Of a stretch of DNA of 59,387 bases, positions 17,828 to 30,377 are shown piece by piece. The position numbers were made by a program, and so were the translations under genes. The stretch comes from an uncultured Flavobacterium sp. Its GTDB lineage: Bacteria; Bacteroidota; Bacteroidia; Flavobacteriales; Flavobacteriaceae. The DNA lies in contig CAKUAD010000011.1 of NCBI GenBank assembly GCA_934636265.1, positions 1-59,387 on the forward strand, read 5' to 3'. How positions within the stretch are numbered: the first letter of the stretch is position 1; each line of letters opens with the position of its first letter. The notes beneath the pieces are model-generated. The model was given only the letters and a program-made list of their open reading frames with translations. It ran no database searches and had not been told where the DNA came from.

Positions 17828-20218
17828 ATGGAAGTTCACCCATCCCACAATAAGGAAAAAGAAACGACCGATGACAGCATGAACCTTCGCGAGCAGATTG
17901 AAAAGTATCTGTCGCACTGGAAATGGTTTGTGTTGAGTGTCATTGTTTTTTTATCCGGTGCTTTTTTGTACTTGCGCTACACCGTACCCATGTTCAGGGC
18001 GTCGTCGATGATTCTGGTCAAGGATGAGCGCAAGGGCGGGATGCAAAGCGAACTTTCGGTTTTTGAAGATCTTGGCCTCACCAAAGGGATGAAGAGCAAT
18101 GTTGACAATGAGATTGAAATCATCAAGTCATACACCCTTATTGAGTCGACCGTAAAGAAACTCAACTACAACATTTCATTTTATACCGAGGGAATGGTCA
18201 AGACCGTCGAGGTTTACAAAGACAATCCCATTGAACTTCAGGTTTTTGATCCGTCCGATAAGTTTTACGACAAACCCAAGAGCTACACAGTCAAGGCGAT
18301 CGACAAAGATCAGTACGATTTGCTTTCGGCGGCCGGTCAGTCTATGGGAACCTATAAATTTGGCGCGATGGTTCAACTGGACTACTGTAAGGTGGTGGTC
18401 AAGCGGAATTCAGTAAAACCCTCTCCATTGGAATTTGCCGTAAAGGTTAATTTTAACCGGCTGGAAGACGTTGCGCTGTCCTTTCGAGGCAAGCTCAACA
18501 TTACGCCTGTAGGCAAAAATACGAGTGTAGTCGAACTGGCCATGACGCATCCCGTTCGCGATAAGGCCGAGGATTTTCTGGACAAACTGATTGCGATTTA
18601 CAACGAACAGGCTATAGCCGACAAGAGCTACATCTCCAAAAAAACCGAGCAGTTCATCAAACATCGTATCGATCTTATAGCCGACGAGCTTGGGGATGTC
18701 GAGAAAAACGTTGAGAAGTTCCTCACTGAAAATCGTCTGACGGATGTGGTGTCGGAGTCGGGATTGTATCTGCAGAACGCCGCATTGTATGAAAAGCAGT
18801 TGATTGAAACTGAGACCCAGTTAAGCATCGTGGCCTCGATGATCGATTTTATGAAGACCATCAAAATCGATGAGCTGGTGCCTATCAACATCATTCCCGT
18901 CGAGGGCAATACCGCCACGCTGATTTCAGAACACAACAACCTGGTACTCGAGCGCAACCGCGTGGTAAAAGGGGGTACGCCTAAAAACCTTACCATTATC
19001 AACCTCGACAAAAAAATCGAGGAACTTAATGAAAACATTCGCACCAGCCTTCAAACCTTGCGCAATTCTTTGCTTATCCGCAAGCGCGATCTGGAATTCC
19101 AAAACCGTCAAAATGTTGGACGCATCTCACAGGTTCCAAGCCAGAGCCGACAGTTCCGCGATGTGGCCCGTCAGCAGCAAATCAAGGAATCGCTGTTTTT
19201 GTATTTGTTGCAAAAGCGTGAGGAGATTGCCATCTCGCTGGCTGTGACGCCGCCAAACGCAAAAGTGGTCGACTCGGCGCGGTCATCGGCAACCCCTATT
19301 TCACCAAACCGGGGCATCATTTTCCTGGGAGCGTTTGTCGTAGGATTATTGTTGCCGGCCGGCGTGCTTTACGGTAGGGAAATGCTGGACACCAAGGTTA
19401 AAAGCAGGCACGACATCGAACAAAAGTTGTCGGTTCCGTTTTTGGGCGATATTCCAAAATCTGAATCCAAGGATGAAATCATCAACACCAACAGCCGTTC
19501 GTCATCGGCCGAGGCCATCCGCATTGTCCGAACCAACCTGGAGTTTCTGCTGACACAAGTCCCTGACGGACAAGCCAAAAGCATTTTTGTCACCTCGACG
19601 TTGCCCAAGGAAGGCAAGACCTTTGTTGCGGTCAACCTGGCCACCACGATTGCCTTGTCACAAAAAAAGGTTTTGCTGGTAGGGCTTGACATCCGAAACC
19701 CAAAAATTGATCGTTACGTAAAGCTTCCAAGCAAAGGCCTTACCAACTATTTGTCGCAAAAGGACAACGATATCGATCAGTATATTGTGCCGATAGAAGG
19801 TCACGACAGCCTTTATGTTTTGCCATCGGGCGTGATTCCGCCAAACCCGGTAGAACTGTTGATGAATCCGCGCATGGAGGAACTCTTTGCACAGCTTAAA
19901 ACCAAGTTTGATTACATCATCGTCGATACCGCGCCGGTGAGTGTGGTTACCGATACCCTTTTGATAGCCCGCAACGCCGATGCCTTTATCTATGTGATGC
20001 GCGCCAATTATCTCGATAAACGCATGCTTAAAATAGCCGATACGTTTTACCGTGAAAAGAAACTGCCCAACATGTCGATTGTCCTCAACGATACGCTATG
20101 GGGCAAGCCTTACGGTTATGGCTATGGCTATGGCTACGGATACGGCTATGGCTACGGCTATGGTCAGGACGTCGAGAAAGAGCCTTGGTACAAAACCATT
20201 TTCAAGAAAAAGGCTTAA
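17828..20218 (+). CDS. wzc: Polysaccharide co-polymerase with BY-kinase domain (Wzc-like)
   Basis: The 796-residue protein has an N-terminal Wzz segment with TM1 at ~38-55 (WFVLSVIVFLSGAFLYL), a long periplasmic coiled-coil region (~270-450), TM2 at ~497-520 and a cytoplasmic kinase. Walker A is TLPKEGKTFVAVNLA, Walker A-prime lies in LLVGLDIRNPK, and Walker B is YIIVDTAP. The C-terminal tyrosine cluster takes the form of nine Tyr-Gly repeats before QDVEKEPWY. Autophosphorylation there controls chain polymerisation and export with Wza. The stop overlaps the stop of the opposite-strand phosphatase by three bases. The start at 17828 is the first ATG after wza. Confidence 0.93.
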   Translation: MEVHPSHNKEKETTDDSMNLREQIEKYLSHWKWFVLSVIVFLSGAFLYLRYTVPMFRASSMILVKDERKGGMQSELSVFEDLGLTKGMKSNVDNEIEIIKSYTLIESTVKKLNYNISFYTEGMVKTVEVYKDNPIELQVFDPSDKFYDKPKSYTVKAIDKDQYDLLSAAGQSMGTYKFGAMVQLDYCKVVVKRNSVKPSPLEFAVKVNFNRLEDVALSFRGKLNITPVGKNTSVVELAMTHPVRDKAEDFLDKLIAIYNEQAIADKSYISKKTEQFIKHRIDLIADELGDVEKNVEKFLTENRLTDVVSESGLYLQNAALYEKQLIETETQLSIVASMIDFMKTIKIDELVPINIIPVEGNTATLISEHNNLVLERNRVVKGGTPKNLTIINLDKKIEELNENIRTSLQTLRNSLLIRKRDLEFQNRQNVGRISQVPSQSRQFRDVARQQQIKESLFLYLLQKREEIAISLAVTPPNAKVVDSARSSATPISPNRGIIFLGAFVVGLLLPAGVLYGREMLDTKVKSRHDIEQKLSVPFLGDIPKSESKDEIINTNSRSSSAEAIRIVRTNLEFLLTQVPDGQAKSIFVTSTLPKEGKTFVAVNLATTIALSQKKVLLVGLDIRNPKIDRYVKLPSKGLTNYLSQKDNDIDQYIVPIEGHDSLYVLPSGVIPPNPVELLMNPRMEELFAQLKTKFDYIIVDTAPVSVVTDTLLIARNADAFIYVMRANYLDKRMLKIADTFYREKKLPNMSIVLNDTLWGKPYGYGYGYGYGYGYGYGYGQDVEKEPWYKTIFKKKA
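20111..20164 (+). repeat. Imperfect 6-bp tandem repeat encoding nine Tyr-Gly units in Wzc
   Basis: Nine TAY-GGN units stand in tandem. Codons vary (TAC/TAT, GGT/GGC/GGA), so the repeat is purer in protein than in DNA, suggesting selection on the tyrosines. It could also expand or contract by slippage in steps of two residues without breaking frame. Confidence 0.9.
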
Positions 20219-20979
20219 TCGCGAAATCGCTGCGTACCCTCGATAGCCGTCTTGAGCGGAGCCAAATCCTTTAGGAGCACTTTTTTGTCAAACGACGCCA
20301 GATGCCGCGTGTGATGCACGTCTGATCCGGCAACGTCAAACAATCCTTTTTTAAGGAGCTTTTCAGCGGCTTTGGCTACGGCCGGACCGTAATAGCCTAC
20401 GGTCGACAACAGATTAAGCTGAAAAATACATCCGGCATGCTTAAGTTTTTCATAGGCCGCAAAGTCCTCCTGATAAAACGCATAGCGCTCGGGATGTGCC
20501 AACACCGGCGTGTAACCCGCTACCTGAAGGTCAAAAAGAATCTCAAACAATTGCAGCGGCGGGTTGATGTACGACATTTCTACCAGCACGTAATTTTGCG
20601 CAATGGGCAACAATTGACGCTCTTGGAAAAGCGCCGAGAAGTTGCTGTCAATCATGTATTCGGCGGCTGCCCGAAGTTTAACACCCGGAATCTCCGCAGA
20701 CACTTGATCCAATTTGGAGGTTATAACCTGCGGGGTGTTTTCCCAGACGCCCGTCATGATATGTGGCGTGGTCACAAACTGCTCATAACCCAAAGCCTGC
20801 ATTCCCGCAATCAGTTCGCGCGTGTCATCAATTGTTTTGGCGCCGTCGTCAATGCCCGGCAAAAGGTGCGAATGTATATCGATGTGGCCTGCCGGAATCA
20901 GGTCGCGCAAGTAAGTCCGTCGTTTAAAAACCGTAAGCAAACCAAGGAAAATTAATGATGTAAAAGTACACATTTGCAT
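20215..20979 (-). CDS. PHP-type tyrosine-protein phosphatase (CpsB/YwqE-like)
   Basis: The minus-strand product contains HIDIHSHLLPGIDDGAKTIDDT (metal-binding His and Asp residues), EMSYINPPL, LAHPERYAFY and SDVHHTRHLASF, the four metal-site motifs of PHP phosphatases CpsB/YwqE/CapC. These dephosphorylate BY-kinases, so it should reset Wzc at 17828. ATG starts are available at 20979 and 20973, and later non-ATG starts are possible because homologues usually begin close to the YLRDLIP stretch. The gene is convergent with wzc, sharing bases of both stop codons, and divergent from wzm, with about 70 bases between the starts. Confidence 0.9.
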   Translation of the reverse strand: MQMCTFTSLIFLGLLTVFKRRTYLRDLIPAGHIDIHSHLLPGIDDGAKTIDDTRELIAGMQALGYEQFVTTPHIMTGVWENTPQVITSKLDQVSAEIPGVKLRAAAEYMIDSNFSALFQERQLLPIAQNYVLVEMSYINPPLQLFEILFDLQVAGYTPVLAHPERYAFYQEDFAAYEKLKHAGCIFQLNLLSTVGYYGPAVAKAAEKLLKKGLFDVAGSDVHHTRHLASFDKKVLLKDLAPLKTAIEGTQRFRD

Positions 20980-21023
20980 GCAATTGCACCCGGAAATTGT
21001 TTAGCTCTTCTTATCCAAATCGT

Positions 21024-21032
21024 TATATTTGC
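21024..21032 (+). promoter_or_regulatory. Bacteroidota -7 box for the ABC exporter operon
   Basis: TATATTTGC matches TAnnTTTGY. A TTG at 20997-20999 lies 24 bases upstream, slightly beyond the usual -33 spacing. Transcription would start near 21036, 13 bases before the wzm ATG. This is the only good promoter box seen ahead of the wzm-to-27688 run of overlapping genes. Confidence 0.5.
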
Positions 21033-21048
21033 CCGGAATACAAATGCA

Positions 21049-21915
21049 ATGAACGACACCCAATCCGGCCAGCAATGGGACATGGTCATCACGCGGCAAA
21101 CGTCGCTGTTTGACCTTAAACTCCGCGATGTATGGCGTTACCGGGATTTGCTGGCCATGTTTGTAAAACGCGATTTTGTTAGTTTTTACAAACAAACCGT
21201 TTTAGGTCCGCTTTGGTTTTTTATCCAGCCCGTCTTTACCACGCTTGTTTTTACCTTTGTTTTTGGCAACTTGGCCGGCATCGGTACCGACGGACTTCCG
21301 CAGGTGCTGTTTTACCTTTCGGGCATCACCGCCTGGAACTATTTTGCCGACTGCCTTACCAAGACCAGCACGGTTTTTAAAGACAACACCAACCTTTTTG
21401 GCAAGGTATATTTCCCGCGGCTCATCATGCCACTCAGCATTGTTGTGAGCAATCTGGTGCGGTTTGGCGTACAGCTTTTACTGCTGATAGGCGCCATGGT
21501 TTTTATGGGAATCAACGGCGCCAATTTTAGTCCAAGCTACGGGCTGCTGTTTTTTCCGTTGCTGGTTTTGCTGATGGCACTCCTGGGTTTGGGTCTGGGA
21601 CTGATCATCACCGCCGTGACCACCAAGTACAAAGACCTAACCTTTTTAGTCACTTTTGGCGTGCAGCTGCTGATGTATGCCACAACGGTTATTTATCCGC
21701 TAAGCGTGGCCCGCGAAAAATTCAGCGAATACGCGTGGCTGATAGAACTCAACCCGATGACGGGAATCATTGAAGCCTTTCGTTTTGCGTTTTTGGGCAA
21801 GGGCGAGTTTACCCTGTTCAGCCTTGGTTATTCAGCGGCGGTGACCGTTGTCATCATGGTATTGGGCGTAGTGATTTTTAACAAGACCGAAAAGAATTTC
21901 GTAGATACCATCTGA
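21049..21915 (+). CDS. wzm: ABC-2 type polysaccharide exporter permease (Wzm/TagG-like)
   Basis: The 288-residue protein has six predicted membrane segments and the family-like N-terminal region RYRDLLAMFVKRDFVSFYKQ followed by TVLGPLWFFIQPVF. It is the membrane subunit of an ABC exporter that moves finished lipid-linked glycan to the periplasm. The ATG at 21049 gives MNDTQSGQQWDMV and lies just after the -7 box at 21024; an upstream in-frame start at 20974 would precede that promoter. It shares one base with wzt. Its presence next to a Wzx/Wzy locus implies a second export route. Confidence 0.92.
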   Translation: MNDTQSGQQWDMVITRQTSLFDLKLRDVWRYRDLLAMFVKRDFVSFYKQTVLGPLWFFIQPVFTTLVFTFVFGNLAGIGTDGLPQVLFYLSGITAWNYFADCLTKTSTVFKDNTNLFGKVYFPRLIMPLSIVVSNLVRFGVQLLLLIGAMVFMGINGANFSPSYGLLFFPLLVLLMALLGLGLGLIITAVTTKYKDLTFLVTFGVQLLMYATTVIYPLSVAREKFSEYAWLIELNPMTGIIEAFRFAFLGKGEFTLFSLGYSAAVTVVIMVLGVVIFNKTEKNFVDTI

Positions 21916-23222
21916 TGAGCCAACCCGTCATAAAAGTCGAAAACCTTTCTAAAGCTTACCAAATCGGGCAGATAGGTACCGGTACGCTCTCGCGCGATCT
22001 GGAGCGGTTCTGGACAACGCGTATTCTAGGAAAGGAAGATCCCTTTTTAAAGATAGGCGAGACCAATGACCGCAGCGTCAAAGGCACCAGCGACATCGTC
22101 TGGTCATTGCGCGACATCAACTTTCAGGTCGAACAAGGCGACGCGGTAGGCATCATCGGTAAAAACGGCGCCGGAAAAAGCACATTGCTCAAACTGCTTT
22201 CGCGCGTTACCGGCCCAACGGCAGGTCAGATCAAAGTAAAAGGCCGAATCGCCAGCCTCTTGGAAGTGGGCACCGGTTTTCATCCTGAACTTACCGGCCG
22301 CGAGAACATCTACCTTAACGGTGCCATCCTTGGTATGCGAAAGCGCGAAATCACAAAGAAGCTGGATGAAATCATCGCTTTTTCAGGCGTTGAACGCTAT
22401 ATCGATACGCCGGTCAAGCGCTATTCTTCCGGCATGTACGTTCGCCTGGCGTTTGCCGTGGCCGCTCACCTTGAGAGCGAAATTCTCATTGTTGACGAAG
22501 TGCTGGCCGTAGGCGACGCCGAGTTCCAGAAAAAATGTCTTGGCAAAATGAACGACATCTCAAAAGGCGAGGGGCGTACCCTTTTGTTTGTCAGCCACAA
22601 CATGGCCGCCGTGCGCAACCTTTGCAACCGCGGAATCGTGCTCGAAAACGGACAAGTAGTCATCGACGATCTTGCCGATGCCGCCATTGCCGGTTACCTG
22701 AGCCGTGCCGCCGCCAACGAACACCTGGACCTGATGTCCCGCACCGATAAAAAAGGCAACGGAAAGCTCAGCGTCCACAACATAGAACTCGTCAACCAGA
22801 GCGGCGCGTCGGTGCTGGATTTTACGTCCGGCGAACCGTGTCGCATCCGCTTTCATTACAACCGCTCCGGCCAGCCCGTTAACCTGAACCAACTTACCAT
22901 GGTCGTTCAGTTTAAAAACGAGAGCGAAGATTTGGTCACCACCATCGCCACCGACGAACAGGGCACCCAATTTTCCAGTCTTCCGGACAGCGGATTTATC
23001 GAGATTGACATTCCCAGGCTGCAATTCCGCGAGGGTCATTATACGCTTTCGTATATGATCAGTGAAAAACCGTCGTTCTTGGCGCCGCACCAAACCATCG
23101 AGTATCTTGCCGATGCCAAACGCATATCGGTAGCGCGCGGTGACTACTGGAACAGTGGCGTGCTTAACCGTCCCAAAGGATTTATTCAGGAATCGTCTAT
23201 TGCCATTTTTGCGCAACCATGA
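21915..23222 (+). CDS. wzt: ABC-2 polysaccharide exporter ATPase with extended C-terminal domain (Wzt-like)
   Basis: Residues 1-~250 are an ABC ATPase: GIIGKNGAGKSTLLKLL (Walker A), RYSSGMYVRLAFAVAAH (signature), ILIVDEVLAVGD (Walker B) and FVSHNMAAV (switch His). Residues ~275-435 are an added beta-rich domain (LDFTSGEPCRIRFHYN..), like the Wzt C-terminal domain of E. coli O9a. In that family the domain binds the non-reducing end cap of the finished chain before export. Length 435 matches this extended class. It overlaps the next gene, a cytidylyltransferase of nonulosonate type, by 4 bases, which makes a nonulosonate cap an attractive but unproven ligand. Confidence 0.92.
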   Translation: MSQPVIKVENLSKAYQIGQIGTGTLSRDLERFWTTRILGKEDPFLKIGETNDRSVKGTSDIVWSLRDINFQVEQGDAVGIIGKNGAGKSTLLKLLSRVTGPTAGQIKVKGRIASLLEVGTGFHPELTGRENIYLNGAILGMRKREITKKLDEIIAFSGVERYIDTPVKRYSSGMYVRLAFAVAAHLESEILIVDEVLAVGDAEFQKKCLGKMNDISKGEGRTLLFVSHNMAAVRNLCNRGIVLENGQVVIDDLADAAIAGYLSRAAANEHLDLMSRTDKKGNGKLSVHNIELVNQSGASVLDFTSGEPCRIRFHYNRSGQPVNLNQLTMVVQFKNESEDLVTTIATDEQGTQFSSLPDSGFIEIDIPRLQFREGHYTLSYMISEKPSFLAPHQTIEYLADAKRISVARGDYWNSGVLNRPKGFIQESSIAIFAQP

Positions 23223-23946
23223 AAACCGGCGTGCTCATTCAGGCCCGAATGCGGTCGACAAGGCTGCCGGGCAAGGTGCTTTTGCCGTTTTGCGGTTCGA
23301 CCATCCTGGGCGTAATTGCCGGTAAAGTCCTAAAAAGTTTTCCACATCTCGACGTTGTCATCTGCACCTCGACCCATCCAGATGACGACGCCATCGCTGC
23401 CTATGCACAAAGCCTTGAAATTCCTGTTTTTCGCGGGAGTGAACTCGACGTACTGGAGCGTTTTTTGGCTGCCGCCGATGGGTTTGGTTTTGATAGGATT
23501 GTTCGCGTTTGTGCCGACAACCCTTTCCTAGACATGCAGTTTTTACAGGAGCTGATCACATTTGCCGATGCATCTCCAGAGGCGGATTACTGGAGCTTTG
23601 CCGATGGCGACACACCGTCGATCAAAACCCATTACGGATTTTTTACCGAGGTAGTCAAAACCTCCGCCCTTCACGACGTGGCGCGTCAAACGCAGGACAT
23701 GTGCTACCGGGAGCATGTGACAAATTTTGTATATTCGTCAGGGCTATTTGACTGCCGGTTTATCCAGATTCCGGATTGGATTAACAAGCACCGGTTTTTG
23801 CGCCTCACGGTTGACGATGAAAACGATTTTGCGCTCGCCTTGCAATTGTATGCCGCCCGGCCTGATTTGCGGGAATTGGTCAATCTGGTCTTAAGCGACG
23901 AAAAACTAAGCGACCAAATGGCCAAAAACATTGAAAAGTATTCAAA

Positions 23947-23950
<4 letters not shown>
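23219..23950 (+). CDS. SpsF-like cytidylyltransferase
   Basis: The 243-residue protein begins with IQARMRSTRLPGKVLLPF, the nucleotide-binding loop of the SpsF/NeuA-related cytidylyltransferase group, followed by ICTSTHPDDDAIAAYA and VRVCADNPFLDMQFL. It probably makes a CMP-activated nonulosonic acid from the product of the synthase and phosphatase that follow. Its start motif IQARMRSTRLPGK differs from the [13 protein letters not shown] of the NeuA-type enzyme at 28687, so it may use another sugar acid. It overlaps wzt and the synthase by 4 bases each. SpsF proteins have little biochemical characterisation, so substrate is inference. Confidence 0.78.
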
Positions 23951-26911
<2,961 letters not shown>

Positions 26912-26928
<17 letters not shown>

Positions 26929-27691
26929 ACTTTTAGCCACATTTAACCGACGTTTGCGCAAGGCCAACATCTTTGGCGTTACGTCAAGGGTTGACGCCTC
27001 GGCACAGGTTTCGGGCAGTGTCATTGGCAACGCAACCACGCTAAGCGCCCACACCACAGTCAATAACAGCGTGCTCAACGGCCAAATCCTCATTGGGGCC
27101 CATTCCATTGTAGGCGATTGCCGTTTTAACGGAGACGTGTCGTGCGGCGAGCACTGCCGACTATCGGAAGTCGAGGTTTTTGGCCCACTTGAAATCGGGC
27201 GGTACAGCTCGCTTTGGGGTCCCGGACTCAGCGTTCACAGCATTCCGGAGGCGCCTGTTGCTATCGGTAATTTTTGCTCCATTGGCCGCGGTACCACCTT
27301 TCAGACTTTTGGGCACAATCACCGCAAATTGTCGACTTATTTTATGGGCAAGAATTTCTTTAACGAGCGCTGGCCAAATGAAAAAACCTCCAAGGGCGAA
27401 ACCCGCGTGGGGCACGATGTCTGGATTGGCGCACATGCCGTAATTCTGGGCGGCGTAAACATTGGGACCGGCGCCGTTGTGGCAGCCAACAGTGTGGTGA
27501 CGGGCGAAGTTCCGCCGTATGCGATTGTTGCAGGCGCGCCGGCACGTGTAATCGGACGCCGTTTTGAAGAAAATGTTGTAGACCAACTGCTGCAATTGGA
27601 ATGGTGGACATGGCCTGAAGAAAAAATTAGGGAAAACAAATTTTTATTTGAAGGTGAATTTGATGAAACCCTGCTGCACAAAGTAAAATGA
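26912..27691 (+). CDS. Left-handed beta-helix (hexapeptide) acyltransferase
   Basis: Hexapeptide repeats run through most of the protein ([18 protein letters not shown], and later [40 protein letters not shown]). The residues around [10 protein letters not shown] may form part of the active site. The C-terminal tail ([21 protein letters not shown]) is like CatB/xenobiotic acetyltransferases. It probably O- or N-acetylates a sugar of the glycan. I choose ATG 26912 (259 residues); ATG 26897 is equally possible, and both overlap the previous gene, ending at 26928. It overlaps the next GT2 by 4 bases. Confidence 0.82.
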
Positions 27692-28626
27692 TCAAGGTTT
27701 CCATCATTATTCCCGTATACAACCGCGAGCGGCTGATAGTCGAAACGCTGGAGAGTGTATTGGCCCAAACCTGGCAAAACTGGGAATGTGTTGTTGTCGA
27801 CGACGGATCAGGCGACGGATCAGTAGAGGCTGCGCAAGAATTTGCACTGCGGGACAATCGGTTCAAGGTTTTTGTACGCCCGGAAAACCGAAAAGGCGGA
27901 GGTAATGCCGCGCGGAATTTTGGCTTTGAGCAATCAACCGGCGATCTCGTCAACTGGTTTGACAGCGACGACTTGATGACTCCTGATTTTATCGCGCAAA
28001 AAGTGGCGTGCTTTTTTAGTCATCCGCAGGCCGATGCCGTCATTTCCAAGCGGATGGTTTTTTCCGGAAGTCCGTCGAACATTGTCTTTCGCGAAAACCG
28101 CACCAAGCTGACTGATACTATTCTTGAAGATTTTTTGCTGATCAACACCACCTGGTTTTTGCCCGATGTGATGTGGCGCAAAAGTTACCTGACGGGCAAA
28201 TTGCTTTTTAACGAAGCGCTTTTTTCCGGTCAGGACAGGGATTTTCACATCCGGATGCTGATGCTCGACCCGCAACTGGCGCTTTGCGACCATTACCTGA
28301 CGCTGTGCCGATCGCATCCGGACAACATTACGACCAACATCAATCGCCGCCGGCCGCTTAAAATGTCGCACCTGGTAGCTATGGATGGCATTTTTGCACA
28401 ACTGGAAGCTCAGGGCAAGTTGACGCAAAAAGTCAAGGTCTTTTATTTTTGGCGGATGGTCAAGTACCTTCCGTTTGTGTCAACTGCCGATGAACACGGA
28501 TTGCTTTTGCAGACGTTAAGGCGGTTGCACGTCAATTCGGCCAGGATTTTCTGGCAGTGGATCCGGTTCTGGGTAGCCAAGGCATCATTTGCGCTGACAG
28601 GCAAGGGCTATTTTTTATTGCGATAG
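27688..28626 (+). CDS. GT2 family glycosyltransferase
   Basis: The protein starts [21 protein letters not shown] and has [10 protein letters not shown] near residue 37 and [13 protein letters not shown] near 88, typical GT-A/GT2 elements. Length is 312 residues. It ends the overlapping gene run that begins with wzm, and a 60-base gap with a weak promoter-like box precedes NeuA. It should add a sugar to the glycan at the cytoplasmic face. No signs of truncation. Confidence 0.87.
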   Translation: MIKVSIIIPVYNRERLIVETLESVLAQTWQNWECVVVDDGSGDGSVEAAQEFALRDNRFKVFVRPENRKGGGNAARNFGFEQSTGDLVNWFDSDDLMTPDFIAQKVACFFSHPQADAVISKRMVFSGSPSNIVFRENRTKLTDTILEDFLLINTTWFLPDVMWRKSYLTGKLLFNEALFSGQDRDFHIRMLMLDPQLALCDHYLTLCRSHPDNITTNINRRRPLKMSHLVAMDGIFAQLEAQGKLTQKVKVFYFWRMVKYLPFVSTADEHGLLLQTLRRLHVNSARIFWQWIRFWVAKASFALTGKGYFLLR

Positions 28627-28686
28627 GACTTTAGCCCGTAAAGCGCCCGCAATTAGGTGTCAAATTGTTATTTTTACCACGACACT

Positions 28687-29340
28687 ATGGACACCATCTG
28701 TATCATTCCGGCGCGCGGCGGCTCAAAGCGGCTTCCGGGTAAAAATATCTTACCGCTGGCGGGACTTCCGCTTATTGCGCACAGCATTCAGTATGCAATG
28801 CGTCACCGCGATCTGGTGGGCGAGGTTATAGTGTCAACCGACGACGATGCCATTGCCTCGGTAGCCGCCGATTACGGTGCGCGCGTCGTCCGCCGGCCGG
28901 CCCATCTGTCAGGCGACCACGAGCCCACGGTGACGGCGTTGGAACACGTTTTACAAATTGTGCCCGCCAATCGCGTGGTGCTTTTGCAGCCCACCAATCC
29001 GCTGCGTCCCGACGGACTTTTGGAGGATGCCATCCACATTGCTAACCAAAAAAACTGCGATGTATTTACCGTCAGCCAAAGCCATCACAAACTGGGAACG
29101 ATTCAAAACGACCGGTTTGTCCCGTATAATTACACGCCCGGCCAGCGCAGCCAGGATCTGGAACCGCTTTATTATGAAAACGGATTGTTGTACATCTGCA
29201 GTGCCAATGCCATCGCCCGCAAAACCGTCATCACGCCACAAGCATTTCCGCTGGTAACCGACCATCCGTTTGCAGGTGTTGACATTGACACCGCCGACGA
29301 TTTTTTATACGCAGAATACTTGATAAACAAAAATAAATGA
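28687..29340 (+). CDS. neuA: CMP-nonulosonate synthetase (NeuA-type cytidylyltransferase)
   Basis: The ATG at 28687 gives [20 protein letters not shown], the P-loop-like start of acylneuraminate cytidylyltransferases. [16 protein letters not shown] near residues 100-115 and [18 protein letters not shown] at the end are also typical. At 217 residues it lacks the extra phosphatase-like domain of some NeuA proteins. It activates a sialic or legionaminic acid with CTP. Upstream a TATTTTTAC box at 28669 is one base off the -7 consensus. It overlaps neuB by 4 bases. Confidence 0.9.
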   Translation: MDTICIIPARGGSKRLPGKNILPLAGLPLIAHSIQYAMRHRDLVGEVIVSTDDDAIASVAADYGARVVRRPAHLSGDHEPTVTALEHVLQIVPANRVVLLQPTNPLRPDGLLEDAIHIANQKNCDVFTVSQSHHKLGTIQNDRFVPYNYTPGQRSQDLEPLYYENGLLYICSANAIARKTVITPQAFPLVTDHPFAGVDIDTADDFLYAEYLINKNK

Positions 29341-30377
29341 ACCCATTCATTGAAATAGCGGGCCGCAAGATTGGCCCGGATTATCCGCCGCTTGTCATTG
29401 CCGAGATTGGCATCAACCACGAAGGATCGATTGACACTGCAAAACAAATGGTTGACGCCGCACATCGCGCGGGAGCTGAGGTGGTCAAGCACCAGACGCA
29501 TATCGTTGCCGATGAGATGAGCGCCGTGGCCAAAAAAGTGATTCCCGGTAACGCCGACGTTTCGATTTACGAAATCATGGAGCGCTGCGCACTAAACGAG
29601 GAGGAAGAACTCGAACTCATGCGATACGTGGAAAGTAAGGGAATGATTTTTATTTCGACGCCATTTTCACGCGCGGCGGCTGAAAGGCTTAAAAAGTTTG
29701 ACATTCCGGCCTACAAAATCGGGTCGGGCGAGTGCAACAACTATCCGCTTTTGGAGCACATTGCGTCCTTTGGCAAGCCCGTTATTTTGAGCACGGGAAT
29801 GAATACAATTGAAAGCGTTTCAAAAGCCGTTTCTATTTTTGACCGATACAAGGTTCCCGTGGCGCTTTTGCACACCACCAACCTGTATCCGACTCCTGTT
29901 CATCTGGTGCGGTTTGGCGCCATGATGCAGCTTCACGAGGCGTTTCCCGACAAGGTTTTTGGGCTGAGCGATCACACGTTGAACAACCATGCGTGTCTGG
30001 GAGCCGTTGCCCTGGGCGCGTCAATCCTGGAGCGTCACTTTACCGACCACATGCAGCGCACCGGTCCGGACATTGTTTGCAGCATGGACGAGCGCGCTTG
30101 TCGCGAACTGATTGCGGGATCCAATGAAATCTGGCAGATGCGCGGTGGAACCAAGGAGCCGGCCAAGGAGGAGCAGGTCACCATTGATTTTGCGTTTGCG
30201 ACGGTTTGTGCCATCCAGCCGATCAAAAAAGGCGAAACCCTCACCCGAAGCAATATTTGGGTTAAACGTCCGGGCACGGGAAAAATCCTGGCCGAACATT
30301 TCAACGATATTTTGGGCAAAACCGCTACGCGCGACATTGCCAACGACGAACAACTCGACTTTGCTGATTTTAGCTGA
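29337..30377 (+). CDS. neuB: NeuB-family N-acetylneuraminate (or legionaminate) synthase (module B)
   Basis: The product has [20 protein letters not shown] at ~18-37, [38 protein letters not shown] and the C-terminal SAF domain (~285-346). It lacks the insertion near residues 24-60 seen in module A. It condenses PEP with ManNAc or a 2,4-diacetamido mannose to the sugar acid. Placement between neuA and neuC, with 4- and 1-base overlaps, gives the canonical neuABC order, so a non-phosphorylated route is expected. Which acid is made cannot be told by eye. Confidence 0.92.
   Translation: MNPFIEIAGRKIGPDYPPLVIAEIGINHEGSIDTAKQMVDAAHRAGAEVVKHQTHIVADEMSAVAKKVIPGNADVSIYEIMERCALNEEEELELMRYVESKGMIFISTPFSRAAAERLKKFDIPAYKIGSGECNNYPLLEHIASFGKPVILSTGMNTIESVSKAVSIFDRYKVPVALLHTTNLYPTPVHLVRFGAMMQLHEAFPDKVFGLSDHTLNNHACLGAVALGASILERHFTDHMQRTGPDIVCSMDERACRELIAGSNEIWQMRGGTKEPAKEEQVTIDFAFATVCAIQPIKKGETLTRSNIWVKRPGTGKILAEHFNDILGKTATRDIANDEQLDFADFS

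Noticed and set aside
20111..20164. Repeat considered as a CRISPR-like or VNTR array
   Set aside because: Units are contiguous 6-mers in frame with Wzc and have no spacers; it is a coding repeat.
22560..23216. Long minus-strand frame of 218 codons opposite wzt
   Set aside because: It lies fully within the clear Wzt coding sequence on the other strand and its product has no recognisable motif; high G+C at third positions makes such shadows common here.
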